Assembly (NCBI RefSeq): GCF_051488665.1
Contig: NZ_JBPSEG010000013.1
Span: forward strand, 1-64,000
From: Melioribacter sp051488665
GTDB taxonomy: Bacteria > Bacteroidota > Ignavibacteria > Ignavibacteriales > Melioribacteraceae
DNA: 64,000 bases
Direction of reading: 5' to 3'
Shown one piece after another: positions 54,721-63,674 of this stretch (positions are counted from its first letter, which is position 1; each line of letters opens with the position of its first letter). The notes under the pieces were generated by a model. That model had not been told where the DNA came from, searched no databases, and was given only the letters and a program-made list of their open reading frames with translations. The position numbers were made by a program, and so were the translations under genes.

Positions 54721-55912
54721 TTATTATTGTCTCTCCGTCGTAAAAAATTAGATTGAATTTTTCTTTTTTGTCTAAATTTTTCAGTCGAGTTATTACGCGG
54801 TCGTTTTGTTTGACAAGCGTAAATCCCCTTTCGAGTATACGATTCGTATCGAATTTTTCCAATTTTACTTTTAACAATTCCAGACGATTTCGCGAGTATT
54901 GAATAATGTTATCGAAATTGTTCTGAAATCTGTAGTATAAATTATCGAGGTATTGTTCCTTAGTTCTGATATTATCGATCGGAAGTTTAAATCCGTACGA
55001 CGACAAAAACGATTCCACGGTTTCTTTGTAATCAAAAATAAGAGAGAATATTTTATCCGTAAAATTATATGAAAATTCGTCAATAAAGGCAAAGATTTCG
55101 TTAATATCCGGCGTAGCCAATTCCATTGCCGCAGAAGGAGTAGGAGCTCGAAGGTCTGCGACAAAATCTGAAATCGTAAAATCGATTTCGTGCCCCACTG
55201 CGCTTATAACAGGAATACGGGAATCGAAAATAGCCCTGGCTACAATCTCTTCGTTGAAAGCCCATAAATCCTCGAGCGAACCTCCTCCCCGCCCGACAAT
55301 AATCACGTCGATATCGTCCCTTTGATTCAGCAGTTTAATGCTTTCGACAATCTCCTCGGCAGATCCGGGTCCTTGAACTCTGCATGGAGCAATAACCAGT
55401 TCCACAACCGGATAACGCCTTTTGGCAACGCTTTGCATGTCCTTAAACGCCGCTCCGTCGATTGCCGTTACAATACCGATTTTTTCCGGAAATTGGGGAA
55501 TCGGCTTTTTGTATTCCGCGTCAAAAAGTCCTTCGGCGGCAAGCTTTTGTTTCAATTTTTCGAAAGCTGCCTGAAGTTCGCCAACGCCTGCAGGTTTCAT
55601 CGAACGAACATCGATTTGATAATTTCCGCGCGGAGGATAAACCGTCAATCTTCCTTTTACAATAACTTTCATTCCGTCTTCCGGCGAAAAGAAAACGTAA
55701 CTGTTGACTCCCCGCCACATTGTGCAACTTATCTGCGCGTTGGCGTCTTTAAGCGTAAAGTACCAGTGACCCGATACGTGCGCTTTGAAATTGGAAATTT
55801 CGCCGACTACCGAAATTTCGGCAAAATTTTCTTCGAGAAGATTTTTTATCTGACCGGTTATTTCACTTACGGTTAATATATTGTTATCGAAATTAAATTC
55901 GCCGTCCTGCAT
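54713..55912 (-). CDS. xseA: Exodeoxyribonuclease VII large subunit
   Basis: 399 residues. An N-terminal OB-fold domain (about 10-105: LTVSEITGQIKNLLEENF, GHWYFTLKDANAQISCTMW) and the catalytic domain with GIVTAIDGAAFKDM, IDVIIVGRGGGSLEDLWAFN and AVGHEIDFTISDFVADLRAPTPSAA (split here only in description) are present. The C-terminal coiled-coil region is complete but slightly shorter than in E. coli (456). Confidence 0.95.
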   Translation of the reverse strand: MQDGEFNFDNNILTVSEITGQIKNLLEENFAEISVVGEISNFKAHVSGHWYFTLKDANAQISCTMWRGVNSYVFFSPEDGMKVIVKGRLTVYPPRGNYQIDVRSMKPAGVGELQAAFEKLKQKLAAEGLFDAEYKKPIPQFPEKIGIVTAIDGAAFKDMQSVAKRRYPVVELVIAPCRVQGPGSAEEIVESIKLLNQRDDIDVIIVGRGGGSLEDLWAFNEEIVARAIFDSRIPVISAVGHEIDFTISDFVADLRAPTPSAAMELATPDINEIFAFIDEFSYNFTDKIFSLIFDYKETVESFLSSYGFKLPIDNIRTKEQYLDNLYYRFQNNFDNIIQYSRNRLELLKVKLEKFDTNRILERGFTLVKQNDRVITRLKNLDKKEKFNLIFYDGETIINE

Positions 55913-55919
55913 TTTTATC

Positions 55920-56768
55920 TTAAAAATTAATTGAAAAAAAGTTAGAATAAATTCCTACCGAATATTCATTAAACCGATAATTCCCGCCGGAAATTCCATT
56001 CGAGTAACGATATCTTGCGTAAAATGTAAATACGTTTTCGATTTTGAACAGACCGAGCGACAATTCAGGACTGTAACCGTAGGATCCTTTGAAATCGTTA
56101 AAATAAGAGATGCCCAGGGATATATACTCGATTGCCGGCAGCTGGATTATCTGTTTATATCCTACGCGAATAAAATCCCGACTCAAATCAGGATTGCCCT
56201 TGTTAAATACGTATGTATACTCGACTCCGACATAACCGAGCGGATAATTGTAGCCGCCCGAGTAAAACGAAAACAGCGGAATTTCTTTTGACAGTCCGAA
56301 ATAATCTTTTTCGTTATATCTGATATAAACCGGCGAAGGCAATCCGAATATTACGCCTCCGAAACAACAAACCTGCAGCAGATTGAGATTACGGTCTTTC
56401 ATTACAATATTATGCGGGAATTCCGCTTCGTACGGCGGGCTCTGAATTTTATTCCCGTTTCTGTCTGTTATTTCAATTCTGTAGCGGAGATACTTGCCGT
56501 TAGTTTTTAATTCGGTTACGTCTTTTTCGAATTTGTGATCGACCTCTGGCTTCTTCGAAATAATAAACTCACCCGTATTTTCAATTATAACCTTCGAGAT
56601 GACGCTGTCGGTTGTAAAAAAAGTCAGGTTAAAAACGTAAGGAGCTTCCGGGCTGATGTAAGAATCGATGATGTAAATCTCAATATCTTCTTGTCCCTGA
56701 GCCAATAAAAGACCCGCGGGAGAAAACGAAAATAAAACTATAAGTAAACCGGTCAGAAACTTGTTCAT
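55920..56768 (-). CDS. Secreted protein with likely outer-membrane barrel, unknown
   Basis: 282 residues from the ATG at 56768 (signal peptide MNKFLTGLLIVLFSFSPAGLLLA). An upstream extension of 88 residues to 57032 is antisense to surE and was rejected. Residues about 30-130 look like an Ig/FN3-type beta domain (SPEAPYVFNLTFFTTDSV, RYRIEITDRNGNKIQSPPYE). The rest (about 135-282) has alternating Tyr/Phe-rich strands (VGVEYTYVFNKG, FYARYRYSNGISGG) and ends VGIYSNFFSINF, typical of an outer-membrane barrel with terminal Phe. Divergent from surE. Confidence 0.75.
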   Translation of the reverse strand: MNKFLTGLLIVLFSFSPAGLLLAQGQEDIEIYIIDSYISPEAPYVFNLTFFTTDSVISKVIIENTGEFIISKKPEVDHKFEKDVTELKTNGKYLRYRIEITDRNGNKIQSPPYEAEFPHNIVMKDRNLNLLQVCCFGGVIFGLPSPVYIRYNEKDYFGLSKEIPLFSFYSGGYNYPLGYVGVEYTYVFNKGNPDLSRDFIRVGYKQIIQLPAIEYISLGISYFNDFKGSYGYSPELSLGLFKIENVFTFYARYRYSNGISGGNYRFNEYSVGIYSNFFSINF

Positions 56769-56892
56769 GTCCTTAAAAAAATTGTCCGTTAAAAATACGC
56801 TTTTTTGGAATAACTTTTTGGTAATCCGCACGGATACTACTACGAAAAAATAGCTATATTTAGGATTGGAAATAAAAAATACGGATATAAAA

Positions 56893-57666
56893 ATGAAAAT
56901 ACTTGTCTCAAACGACGACGGAATCGACTCGGCGGGGATTGCCGCTCTGGCTGAAGAGCTTAAGAAAATCGGAGATGTAACGGTAGTCGCGCCGAGGACA
57001 GAACAAAGCGCTGTCGGACACGCAATTACCATGAAAATTCCTCTGCGAGTAACAGAATATTATAAGAACGGCGATTTTTTCGGTTATGCGGTTGAAGGAA
57101 CTCCTGCCGACTGCATCAAGATGGGCATTCGAAATATAATGAAGACAAAGCCCGATATCGTAATATCAGGAATCAATCACGGATCGAATACGGCGATTAA
57201 TATAATTTATTCCGGAACGGTTTCTGCCGCACGAGAAGCGGCAATCATGGATGTGCCCGCTATTGCAATTTCGGTAACAAGTCACGAAGCGACCGATTTT
57301 TCGTATGCCGCCAAAGCGGCTTCATTGCTGGCGCAAACTGTAGTAAAAAACGGTTTGCCCGCAGGAACACTATTGAATGTAAACGTGCCGGATTTACCCG
57401 AGAACGAAATAAAGGGGATGAAACTTACCCGTCAGGGAAAATCCAAATGGGACGATATCTACGAAGAAAGAATCGATCCCTACGGCAAAAAATATTTCTG
57501 GCTTACCGGAAAATTAATCGAAGCCGACACAGATTTGGAAACAGATCAATTTGCAATCCGGAATAACTATGTTTCCGTTACGCCTATACATTTTGACCTG
57601 ACCGATTACGACACTTTCGAAGACATGAAAAAGTGGAATATCGAGAACCTATCGATCGACAATTGA
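56893..57666 (+). CDS. surE: 5'/3'-nucleotidase SurE
   Basis: 257 residues. The metal-binding NDDGIDSAGI at the N-terminus, VVAPRTEQSAVGHAIT, GTPADCIKMG, SGINHGSNTAINIIYSGTVS and NVNVPDL are all SurE landmarks. It dephosphorylates nucleoside monophosphates. I start at the ATG at 56893 because SurE proteins begin at this MKILVSNDDG. A TTG at 56866 is an unlikely alternative. The VWA gene starts one base after its stop. Confidence 0.96.
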   Translation: MKILVSNDDGIDSAGIAALAEELKKIGDVTVVAPRTEQSAVGHAITMKIPLRVTEYYKNGDFFGYAVEGTPADCIKMGIRNIMKTKPDIVISGINHGSNTAINIIYSGTVSAAREAAIMDVPAIAISVTSHEATDFSYAAKAASLLAQTVVKNGLPAGTLLNVNVPDLPENEIKGMKLTRQGKSKWDDIYEERIDPYGKKYFWLTGKLIEADTDLETDQFAIRNNYVSVTPIHFDLTDYDTFEDMKKWNIENLSIDN

Positions 57667-57667
57667 C

Positions 57668-59755
57668 ATGAACTTAAAAAGTATCGACATCACATTCGAC
57701 TTCGAACCTTTCATCGCTCTGACTGCCCTGATACTGTTGATACTTTTTGCATTTTATACATATAAATACACGCTCCCGCCGTCGGGTAAATTTACAAGAT
57801 ATTTTCTTGCTTCGGTAAGAAGCGCAATCTTTATTTTGCTCGTTCTTCTATTAATCGATCCTGCAATAAAAGTTACTTATCAAAAAATAAACAAACCGTC
57901 GATAAAAGTGTTCGTCGATAATTCCAATTCGATGACAATGCCCGACAGCGCCGCAAACGTAAAAACAGTCCGCGATATAATTGAAAAAATCACGGACAGA
58001 ATCGGAGCTTCGGCGCAACTTTATACGTTCGGAGAAAGAATAAAACCGTTGAATGCCGATTCTCTCGAGGCAATAGATTTTTCGGAATACACAACGGATT
58101 TTAAGCCGATAACGTCAAACCTCGATATCGATTCGACTGCGGCTTCCGTAATAATTAGCGACGGAATAATAACCGCCGGAACAGACAACATAAAATCGGA
58201 ATCCGTTCCTCTTTTTACCGTAGGCATAGGCGATTCGGCAGCGCGCCCGGATATTTATATCGAAAACATTTATTATAACAATATCATTTACTCCGGAACG
58301 GAAACCGAAGCCGAAGCAATCGTAAGAAACAATAACGCAGCCGGCGTTTCAAAAGTCGTAGAGTTTTATATCGACAATGTTCCGGCGTCCCGTAAACAGA
58401 TCGAGACGGATAACTCGGGAATCAACAGAGTTAAATTCGCTTTTACTCCCGCCGCTCCCGGTAAACATAAAATTACGATAAACGTTCCGCCCGAAGAAAA
58501 CGAATTCAATAAAAACAATAATACGAAAACCGCATTCATCGACGTTCTCAAGAACAAGACGAAGATTTTTTTAGTAGCCGGCAAACCTTCGTCCGATTTT
58601 ACAATCTTAAATCTGGTTCTGAACGGCAACGAGAATTTTGAAACGAAAAAAATAGTTTTCGTATCGCCCCGGAAAATTTACGGTTCGGAGAATATCTCCA
58701 AAATCGACAGCAGCGAACTTTTCATTCTTATTGACTTTCCTTTGAAATCGACACCTGAAAATTTTGTAAAGCAGGTTTATGAAACAATAAAGAAAAAGAA
58801 CGTTCCCTTTTTGCAATTCATTACTACGAACACGGACATTACAATACTGAACAAATATCCGTATATAATGCCTTTTAAAGCGGAGAAATTGGATCCCGAG
58901 AAACTTGAGATAAACGCATTAAACAATAATTCTTTTTTCTTCGATTGGGACGAACTTCAATCTTTACCGCCGTTGATAACGAACGGGAATCTCTACCGGT
59001 TATCGCCGGATACGGAAACGCACCTTACATATTCGCTCAAGAACAAATCGTTCCCATTGTTTATTACGCGTTCAACATCGGGCGGCAAGAGCGCTTTCTT
59101 TCTTGCAGAAGGAATTTGGAGATGGCATCTTACTATTGCGGAACGTTCAAATGTTTTATTGCCGGGATTTATAAACAAACTTGTCAAGTGGCTGACGGCG
59201 GATAATTCTAAAAAACTTTTCAAGGTAATACCGCAAAAAGAATTGTTCTCTTCGGTTGAAGAAGTCGATTTCGTTGCCGAATTATACGATCCGACATTTA
59301 TACCGGTCAATAACGCAAACATTAAAATGGAAATAAAGTCGGGGAACAGAATATCGGAATTTCAATTTCTTCCCGTTCAAAACGGCATTTATTCGGCAAA
59401 GGTTTCCGGACTCAATCCGGGTGATTATAAATTTACGGCTGACGCGGCATATGACAATATTACATTGTCAGACTCAGGACGCTTTACGGTAGTCAACGCC
59501 AATCCCGAAAAAATAACTACTCGAATGAACGCAGAACTGCTCAAGAGGATAGCTTACAATTCCCGCGGCAAGTATTATTCCCCCGAAAAGATTTCGGAAT
59601 TACCGGATGAACTCGGCAAATTAATCGAGAATCACAAAAGCGAAGAACTGATTACCGACACCGTTGATTTAAAGTCGAATTACGTTGTCGTTTTATTGCT
59701 GATATTTTTATTCTCGATCGAATGGTTTTTGCGAAAAAGAATCGGTATGTTATAG
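57668..59755 (+). CDS. Membrane-anchored VWA-like protein, unknown function
   Basis: 695 residues. Two N-terminal membrane helices (about 14-32 and 47-65) are followed by a von Willebrand A-like domain (about 75-190) with the MIDAS pattern DNSNS in IKVFVDNSNSMTM and a later Asp in ISDGIIT. An Ig-like domain (about 200-290), an amidotransferase-fold-like central part (about 295-420), another beta domain (about 515-620) and a C-terminal helix (about 674-690) follow. This architecture is widespread but uncharacterised in Bacteroidota-type genomes. It starts one base after surE. Confidence 0.78.
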   Translation: MNLKSIDITFDFEPFIALTALILLILFAFYTYKYTLPPSGKFTRYFLASVRSAIFILLVLLLIDPAIKVTYQKINKPSIKVFVDNSNSMTMPDSAANVKTVRDIIEKITDRIGASAQLYTFGERIKPLNADSLEAIDFSEYTTDFKPITSNLDIDSTAASVIISDGIITAGTDNIKSESVPLFTVGIGDSAARPDIYIENIYYNNIIYSGTETEAEAIVRNNNAAGVSKVVEFYIDNVPASRKQIETDNSGINRVKFAFTPAAPGKHKITINVPPEENEFNKNNNTKTAFIDVLKNKTKIFLVAGKPSSDFTILNLVLNGNENFETKKIVFVSPRKIYGSENISKIDSSELFILIDFPLKSTPENFVKQVYETIKKKNVPFLQFITTNTDITILNKYPYIMPFKAEKLDPEKLEINALNNNSFFFDWDELQSLPPLITNGNLYRLSPDTETHLTYSLKNKSFPLFITRSTSGGKSAFFLAEGIWRWHLTIAERSNVLLPGFINKLVKWLTADNSKKLFKVIPQKELFSSVEEVDFVAELYDPTFIPVNNANIKMEIKSGNRISEFQFLPVQNGIYSAKVSGLNPGDYKFTADAAYDNITLSDSGRFTVVNANPEKITTRMNAELLKRIAYNSRGKYYSPEKISELPDELGKLIENHKSEELITDTVDLKSNYVVVLLLIFLFSIEWFLRKRIGML

Positions 59756-59787
59756 TATAATTTGCCGGTTTATAAGAGGGCAAATTG

Positions 59788-60450
59788 ATGCTCAAAAATT
59801 ATATCGATTTTCTGCTTCCCCGATTTTGTTTGCACTGCAATATTAAACTGAACGCCGGCGAGGACTATCTTTGCAACGGTTGCGCGGAGTCTTTACGTAG
59901 AGCGGATAAACCATCTTCATACCGCCTTAAGAGAAACAAATCCTTATGCGACTTCCGCTCGCTCTATCTTTTCGAAAAAGAGACTCCAGTTCAATCCCTG
60001 ATTCATAATTTGAAATACAACGGTAATTTCCGTATCGGAATTTATCTCGGCAGGCTATTAGGAAATGAATACAAAAATTTATTTCTCAATGAATGGAATA
60101 TTGAAGGCATCGCGCCTGTGCCGCTCTATCATGCAAAACAAGCGGAACGCGGATACAATCAATCGTATTATATTGCAAAAGGAATTCACATCGCAACAAA
60201 AATAAAAATAATCGGAGCGCTAAGGCGAATCCGATACACGCAATCACAAACGGAATTAACTCTATCGGAACGGATGTTGAACGTTCGCGGCGCGTTTGAA
60301 ATTAAACGTTTTAAGAAAGTCGACGGTAAAAAATTACTGCTCGTCGACGACGTCATCACGACAGGTTCAACGGTCGACGAGTGCGCCGCTGTTTTGCTTA
60401 AAGCGGGAGCTGCCGATATTTATGCCGCTTCTGTTGCAATTGCCGTATAA
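59788..60450 (+). CDS. ComF-family phosphoribosyltransferase-like protein
   Basis: 220 residues. The N-terminal four-cysteine zinc knuckle (CLHCNIKLNAGEDYLCNGC) and C-terminal phosphoribosyltransferase motif LLLVDDVITTGSTVDECA are diagnostic of ComF/GntX proteins, involved in DNA uptake in competent bacteria. PVPLYHAKQAERGYNQSY is also conserved. I start at the ATG at 59788, after AAGAGGG, rather than the TTG just before it. It is convergent with argS, three bases apart. Confidence 0.92.
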   Translation: MLKNYIDFLLPRFCLHCNIKLNAGEDYLCNGCAESLRRADKPSSYRLKRNKSLCDFRSLYLFEKETPVQSLIHNLKYNGNFRIGIYLGRLLGNEYKNLFLNEWNIEGIAPVPLYHAKQAERGYNQSYYIAKGIHIATKIKIIGALRRIRYTQSQTELTLSERMLNVRGAFEIKRFKKVDGKKLLLVDDVITTGSTVDECAAVLLKAGAADIYAASVAIAV

Positions 60451-60453
60451 CGA

Positions 60454-62082
60454 TTACATTCTGTCGGGCGCGGAAACGCCGAGCAATGACAATCCGTTTT
60501 TAATTACTGTTTTTGTAGCGACGATCAGAGCGATTCGAGCTTCGGCTAAATCTTTCGGACTTCCGATAACCCTGCAAACAGTATAGAATTTATGAAAGAG
60601 CGCTGCGAGTTCTTCCAGATAAACGCAGATTCTGTGCGGCTCATAATTTTCCGCGCTCAGCATCACTTCGTCCGGATACTGATACAATTTTTTGAGCAAA
60701 CGTTGTTCTTCGTCGGTTTCAAGCAGATGAAGATTTTCAGTCGACATTTCGAGCCCTTCATCGCGAGTCATCCTAAGAATTGAAGAAATTCGGGCGTGGG
60801 CGTATTGCAGATAAAAAACGGGATTTTCGTCTGATTGCTTTTTTGCAAGATCGATATCAAAATTAAGATGGCTCGTTATGCTTCTCATATTGAAAAAGTA
60901 TCTTACCACGTCGGAGCCCACTTCGTCAATCAATTCATCGAGAGTAATATAATTAGCTTTACGCGTGGACATTTTTACAATTTCGCCGCCCTGCATAATC
61001 GTAACGAACTGATGAATCAGAACTTTTATTTTGTCCGTATCGTATCCCAAAGCTTTTAGAGCAGCCATTACGTCGGGATAAGTGGCATTGTGGTCGGAGC
61101 CGAACAAATCCACAATCAAATCGTATCCGCGCTCAAATTTTGTGATATGATAAGCAATGTCCGGAAGCCTGTACGTAGGCTCGCCTGTCGATTTGACTAT
61201 TACTTTGTCCTGCTCGTTGCCCAGCTCGGAAAATTTGAACCAGACCGCGCCGTCTTTTTCATACGAAAGTCCTTTTCGATTAAACAAATCGAGCAAGTCT
61301 TTAATTCTTCCTTCTTCATAAAGACTGTGTTCGTTGTAATAATTGTCGAAAACGATATTGAGGCGTTTCAGAGTTTGATTAATTTCAACGAAAATTTCTT
61401 TTTCGGCTCTTTCTTTGAATATACCTTCCGCGCTTTCGTTTTTTAATTTGTCCCCGTACTCATCGTACAATTTTCTTGCAATCTCTTTTATATATTCACC
61501 CTGATAATACTCTTCGGGGAATTCAACTTTTTCGCCGAGCAGTTCCAGATACCGCAGTCGTACCGAATCGCCGAGCACGCGCATTTGTCTGCCGGCATTG
61601 TTGAAATAATATTCCCTGTCGACCTGATAACCGATTGCGTTGAGAAGATTCGCAACCGTATCCCCCGTAACCGCATTGCGTCCGTGCCCAACGGTCAAAG
61701 GACCTGTCGGATTTGCCGATACGAATTCGACCTGAGCTCTTTTGCCTTTATATTTATCCGACTTTCCGTAAGACCCGCCCGCTTCGATAACAGTTTTTAC
61801 AAGATTACTGATATAGTTTTTTGCGAAGAAGAAATTGATAAAACCTGCGCCTGCGATTTCGGTCTTTTCAATTACGCTCTTATCTACTTCCAGAGCTGAC
61901 AAAATTTCTGCTGCTATTTCCCTCGGATTCTTTTTAAGTTTTCTGGAAAGGAGCATTGCAATATTCGTCGAAAAATCGCCGTGACTTTCCTGTTGAGGCA
62001 CTGTAAAAATTATATTAACGTCTTTTAAATATTCGAGCTTCCGAGCCGCTTTGTCGAATAACGAGTAAAGGTAGTTTCTCAA
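60454..62082 (-). CDS. argS: Arginyl-tRNA synthetase
   Basis: 542 residues, full length. Class I motifs: the HIGH equivalent within ANPTGPLTVGHGRNAVTGD, the KMSKS equivalent KMSTRKANYITL, and a C-terminal DALR anticodon-binding domain (about 420-542) ending in the usual GLSLLGVSAPDRM. An N-terminal Add-1 domain (about 1-85) for D-loop recognition is also seen. It overlaps the rsfS stop by four bases. Confidence 0.97.
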   Translation of the reverse strand: MRNYLYSLFDKAARKLEYLKDVNIIFTVPQQESHGDFSTNIAMLLSRKLKKNPREIAAEILSALEVDKSVIEKTEIAGAGFINFFFAKNYISNLVKTVIEAGGSYGKSDKYKGKRAQVEFVSANPTGPLTVGHGRNAVTGDTVANLLNAIGYQVDREYYFNNAGRQMRVLGDSVRLRYLELLGEKVEFPEEYYQGEYIKEIARKLYDEYGDKLKNESAEGIFKERAEKEIFVEINQTLKRLNIVFDNYYNEHSLYEEGRIKDLLDLFNRKGLSYEKDGAVWFKFSELGNEQDKVIVKSTGEPTYRLPDIAYHITKFERGYDLIVDLFGSDHNATYPDVMAALKALGYDTDKIKVLIHQFVTIMQGGEIVKMSTRKANYITLDELIDEVGSDVVRYFFNMRSITSHLNFDIDLAKKQSDENPVFYLQYAHARISSILRMTRDEGLEMSTENLHLLETDEEQRLLKKLYQYPDEVMLSAENYEPHRICVYLEELAALFHKFYTVCRVIGSPKDLAEARIALIVATKTVIKNGLSLLGVSAPDRM

Positions 62083-62459
62083 TTTTTCTTCTCCTTAATT
62101 TTTTTTGCGGACGGTTTCGATTCCGGGATAATCGCCGGGGCGTCTCCCCACAATTTCTCGAGTCCGTAATAATCTCGCACGTCGTATTTGAAAACATGCA
62201 CAATTACGTCGAAGTAGTCGAGTATAACCCACCTCAACGTTTCGTATCCTTCCCTGTGCAAACATTTAATGCCCTGTTCGGATAGCTTTTTGTCGATTTC
62301 GTCCGCAATTGCTTTAACCTGTTTGTCGGCTTCGGCGGAACATATAACGAAGAAATCCGCTATTCCCGATAACTTTCTCAAGTCGAGAATTTTAATGTCG
62401 TAACCTTTTTTCGATTCTATAATGGAAGCAATCTTTTTCGAAAACGTAAGCGAATTCAC
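62079..62459 (-). CDS. rsfS: Ribosomal silencing factor RsfS
   Basis: 126 residues. The DILDLR-like KILDLRKLSGIADFFVICSA, HREGYETLRWVILDYFDVIVHVF and YYGLEKLWGDA motifs identify RsfS, which binds L14 and prevents joining of ribosomal subunits in starvation. The lysine-rich tail after the family core is typical. It lies between the LytR_C gene and argS with two-base and four-base junctions. Confidence 0.95.
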   Translation of the reverse strand: MNSLTFSKKIASIIESKKGYDIKILDLRKLSGIADFFVICSAEADKQVKAIADEIDKKLSEQGIKCLHREGYETLRWVILDYFDVIVHVFKYDVRDYYGLEKLWGDAPAIIPESKPSAKKIKEKKN

Positions 62460-62461
62460 AT

Positions 62462-62935
62462 TTACCTCTTTGTTTCTGTTGGTTTTAATGAATAATAATC
62501 GCGTCCGATTATTATCGATACATCGAGAAAATAATCTTCATTCAGCTGCTGTATTATATTTCCTTTTTTGACTCCGAGCGCGTCGGCGACTTTCAGTGCA
62601 TTGGCTTTATTTCCGATGCGATCGATTACTATCGTTTCGTCGATGTCGAATCGAATATAATTGTCCACGTTGACAACGTCGAATCCGTTGTTCCTGAGAT
62701 AATCTGTAAATCTTTCCCCTACTCCCGATATGCCGCACCCGTTCAGCACTTCCACCTGAATAATTTCCGAAGGCTCTCCTGTTGCCGCGCTTGAATTAAA
62801 TCCGTCTCCGCCTTTGTGAATCTTAACGTAGATCGAATAAATCATCAGTATGATTATCGCAATCAGAAGAAAGTTGGCTATGTTCAGAAACAGATTCTTT
62901 ACCGAAGATACCGTATTTTCTTTTTTTCCCGGCAA
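62462..62935 (-). CDS. LytR C-terminal domain protein, membrane anchored
   Basis: 157 residues. A single N-terminal membrane helix (about 17-37) is followed by a Gly/Ser linker and a LytR_C domain (about 60-155: EVLNGCGISGVGERFTDYL, NKANALKVADALGVKKGNI). The domain usually accompanies cell-wall polymer ligases; alone its function is unknown. It heads the rsfS-argS transcript. Confidence 0.85.
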   Translation of the reverse strand: MPGKKENTVSSVKNLFLNIANFLLIAIIILMIYSIYVKIHKGGDGFNSSAATGEPSEIIQVEVLNGCGISGVGERFTDYLRNNGFDVVNVDNYIRFDIDETIVIDRIGNKANALKVADALGVKKGNIIQQLNEDYFLDVSIIIGRDYYSLKPTETKR

Positions 62936-63106
62936 TTTATTATTCTTCTTTATTTTTTTACCGCTTTAAGGAAATTTACTGAAGACGAAAAATAATAAAA
63001 ATCATCAACTAATTCTTTACGTAAATAACCGGCGGGGAATATTACGGCATAATTTTAAACGTAATACTCTTGCCGTATTAGAAACGCGCTTGATGTTTTC
63101 CGAAGG

Positions 63107-63577
63107 TCAATAACCGTAATAATAAAAAGGCGAATAATAATTTCTGAAAGGCGAATAGTACGAATACGGTATATTCCTGTATTGCAGTATGACTGACATA
63201 TTTTCGGTAGGTCTGTATGTAAGTTGAGCTCTGCTCAGATAAATTCCGTTGATGTTTTGAGTAAAGCCCGAACCGAATGTGTTATAAGGGGTATTTACAA
63301 TGCTAATATCAGCGGAGACGTCCAATTTATCGTTGAATTTATAGAACATACTGTTTGTATAAGTCGTAAGAGCAAGATTGCCCGCCGAACCGAAAGAGCT
63401 GAAAGAAACATCGATAGTATGATTCATCTTAAAATTGTTCGGACTAAAAAAGCCGAATATATTCGATTGCGAGTTGTTCAATATGCCGCTTTTAATGTCG
63501 GGCGCCGGCTGATCTTTGAACTGCCCGAATAACGTGGAAGCAGCAAAAATCATTAAGATTACTATCGATCTTCTCAT
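63107..63577 (-). CDS. Small secreted hypothetical protein
   Basis: 156 residues with a signal peptide (MRRSIVILMIFAASTLFG). The mature part is beta-rich with Ser/Asn/Tyr/Phe and a Tyr-rich C-terminus (NIPYSYYSPFRNYYSPFYYYGY is 22 residues near the end, described only by composition: five Y-S/Y-F repeats). It looks like part of an outer-membrane barrel or surface protein, as is frequent in this phylum. The 170 bases before it, toward the LytR_C gene, hold no gene or clear hairpin. Confidence 0.65.
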   Translation of the reverse strand: MRRSIVILMIFAASTLFGQFKDQPAPDIKSGILNNSQSNIFGFFSPNNFKMNHTIDVSFSSFGSAGNLALTTYTNSMFYKFNDKLDVSADISIVNTPYNTFGSGFTQNINGIYLSRAQLTYRPTENMSVILQYRNIPYSYYSPFRNYYSPFYYYGY

Positions 63578-63674
63578 TTCCGCTCCGATTTTTGAATGTT
63601 AGACATCACGGCATTCAATTTGGTTTCAATTTTCAACGTAATATTAAGATTAGTTATCTCAATTGTCAAGTCAA

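Noticed and set aside
56769..57032. N-terminal extension of the secreted protein ending at 55920
   Set aside because: It is antisense to surE, has no ribosome site of note and would bury a normal signal peptide that starts at 56768.
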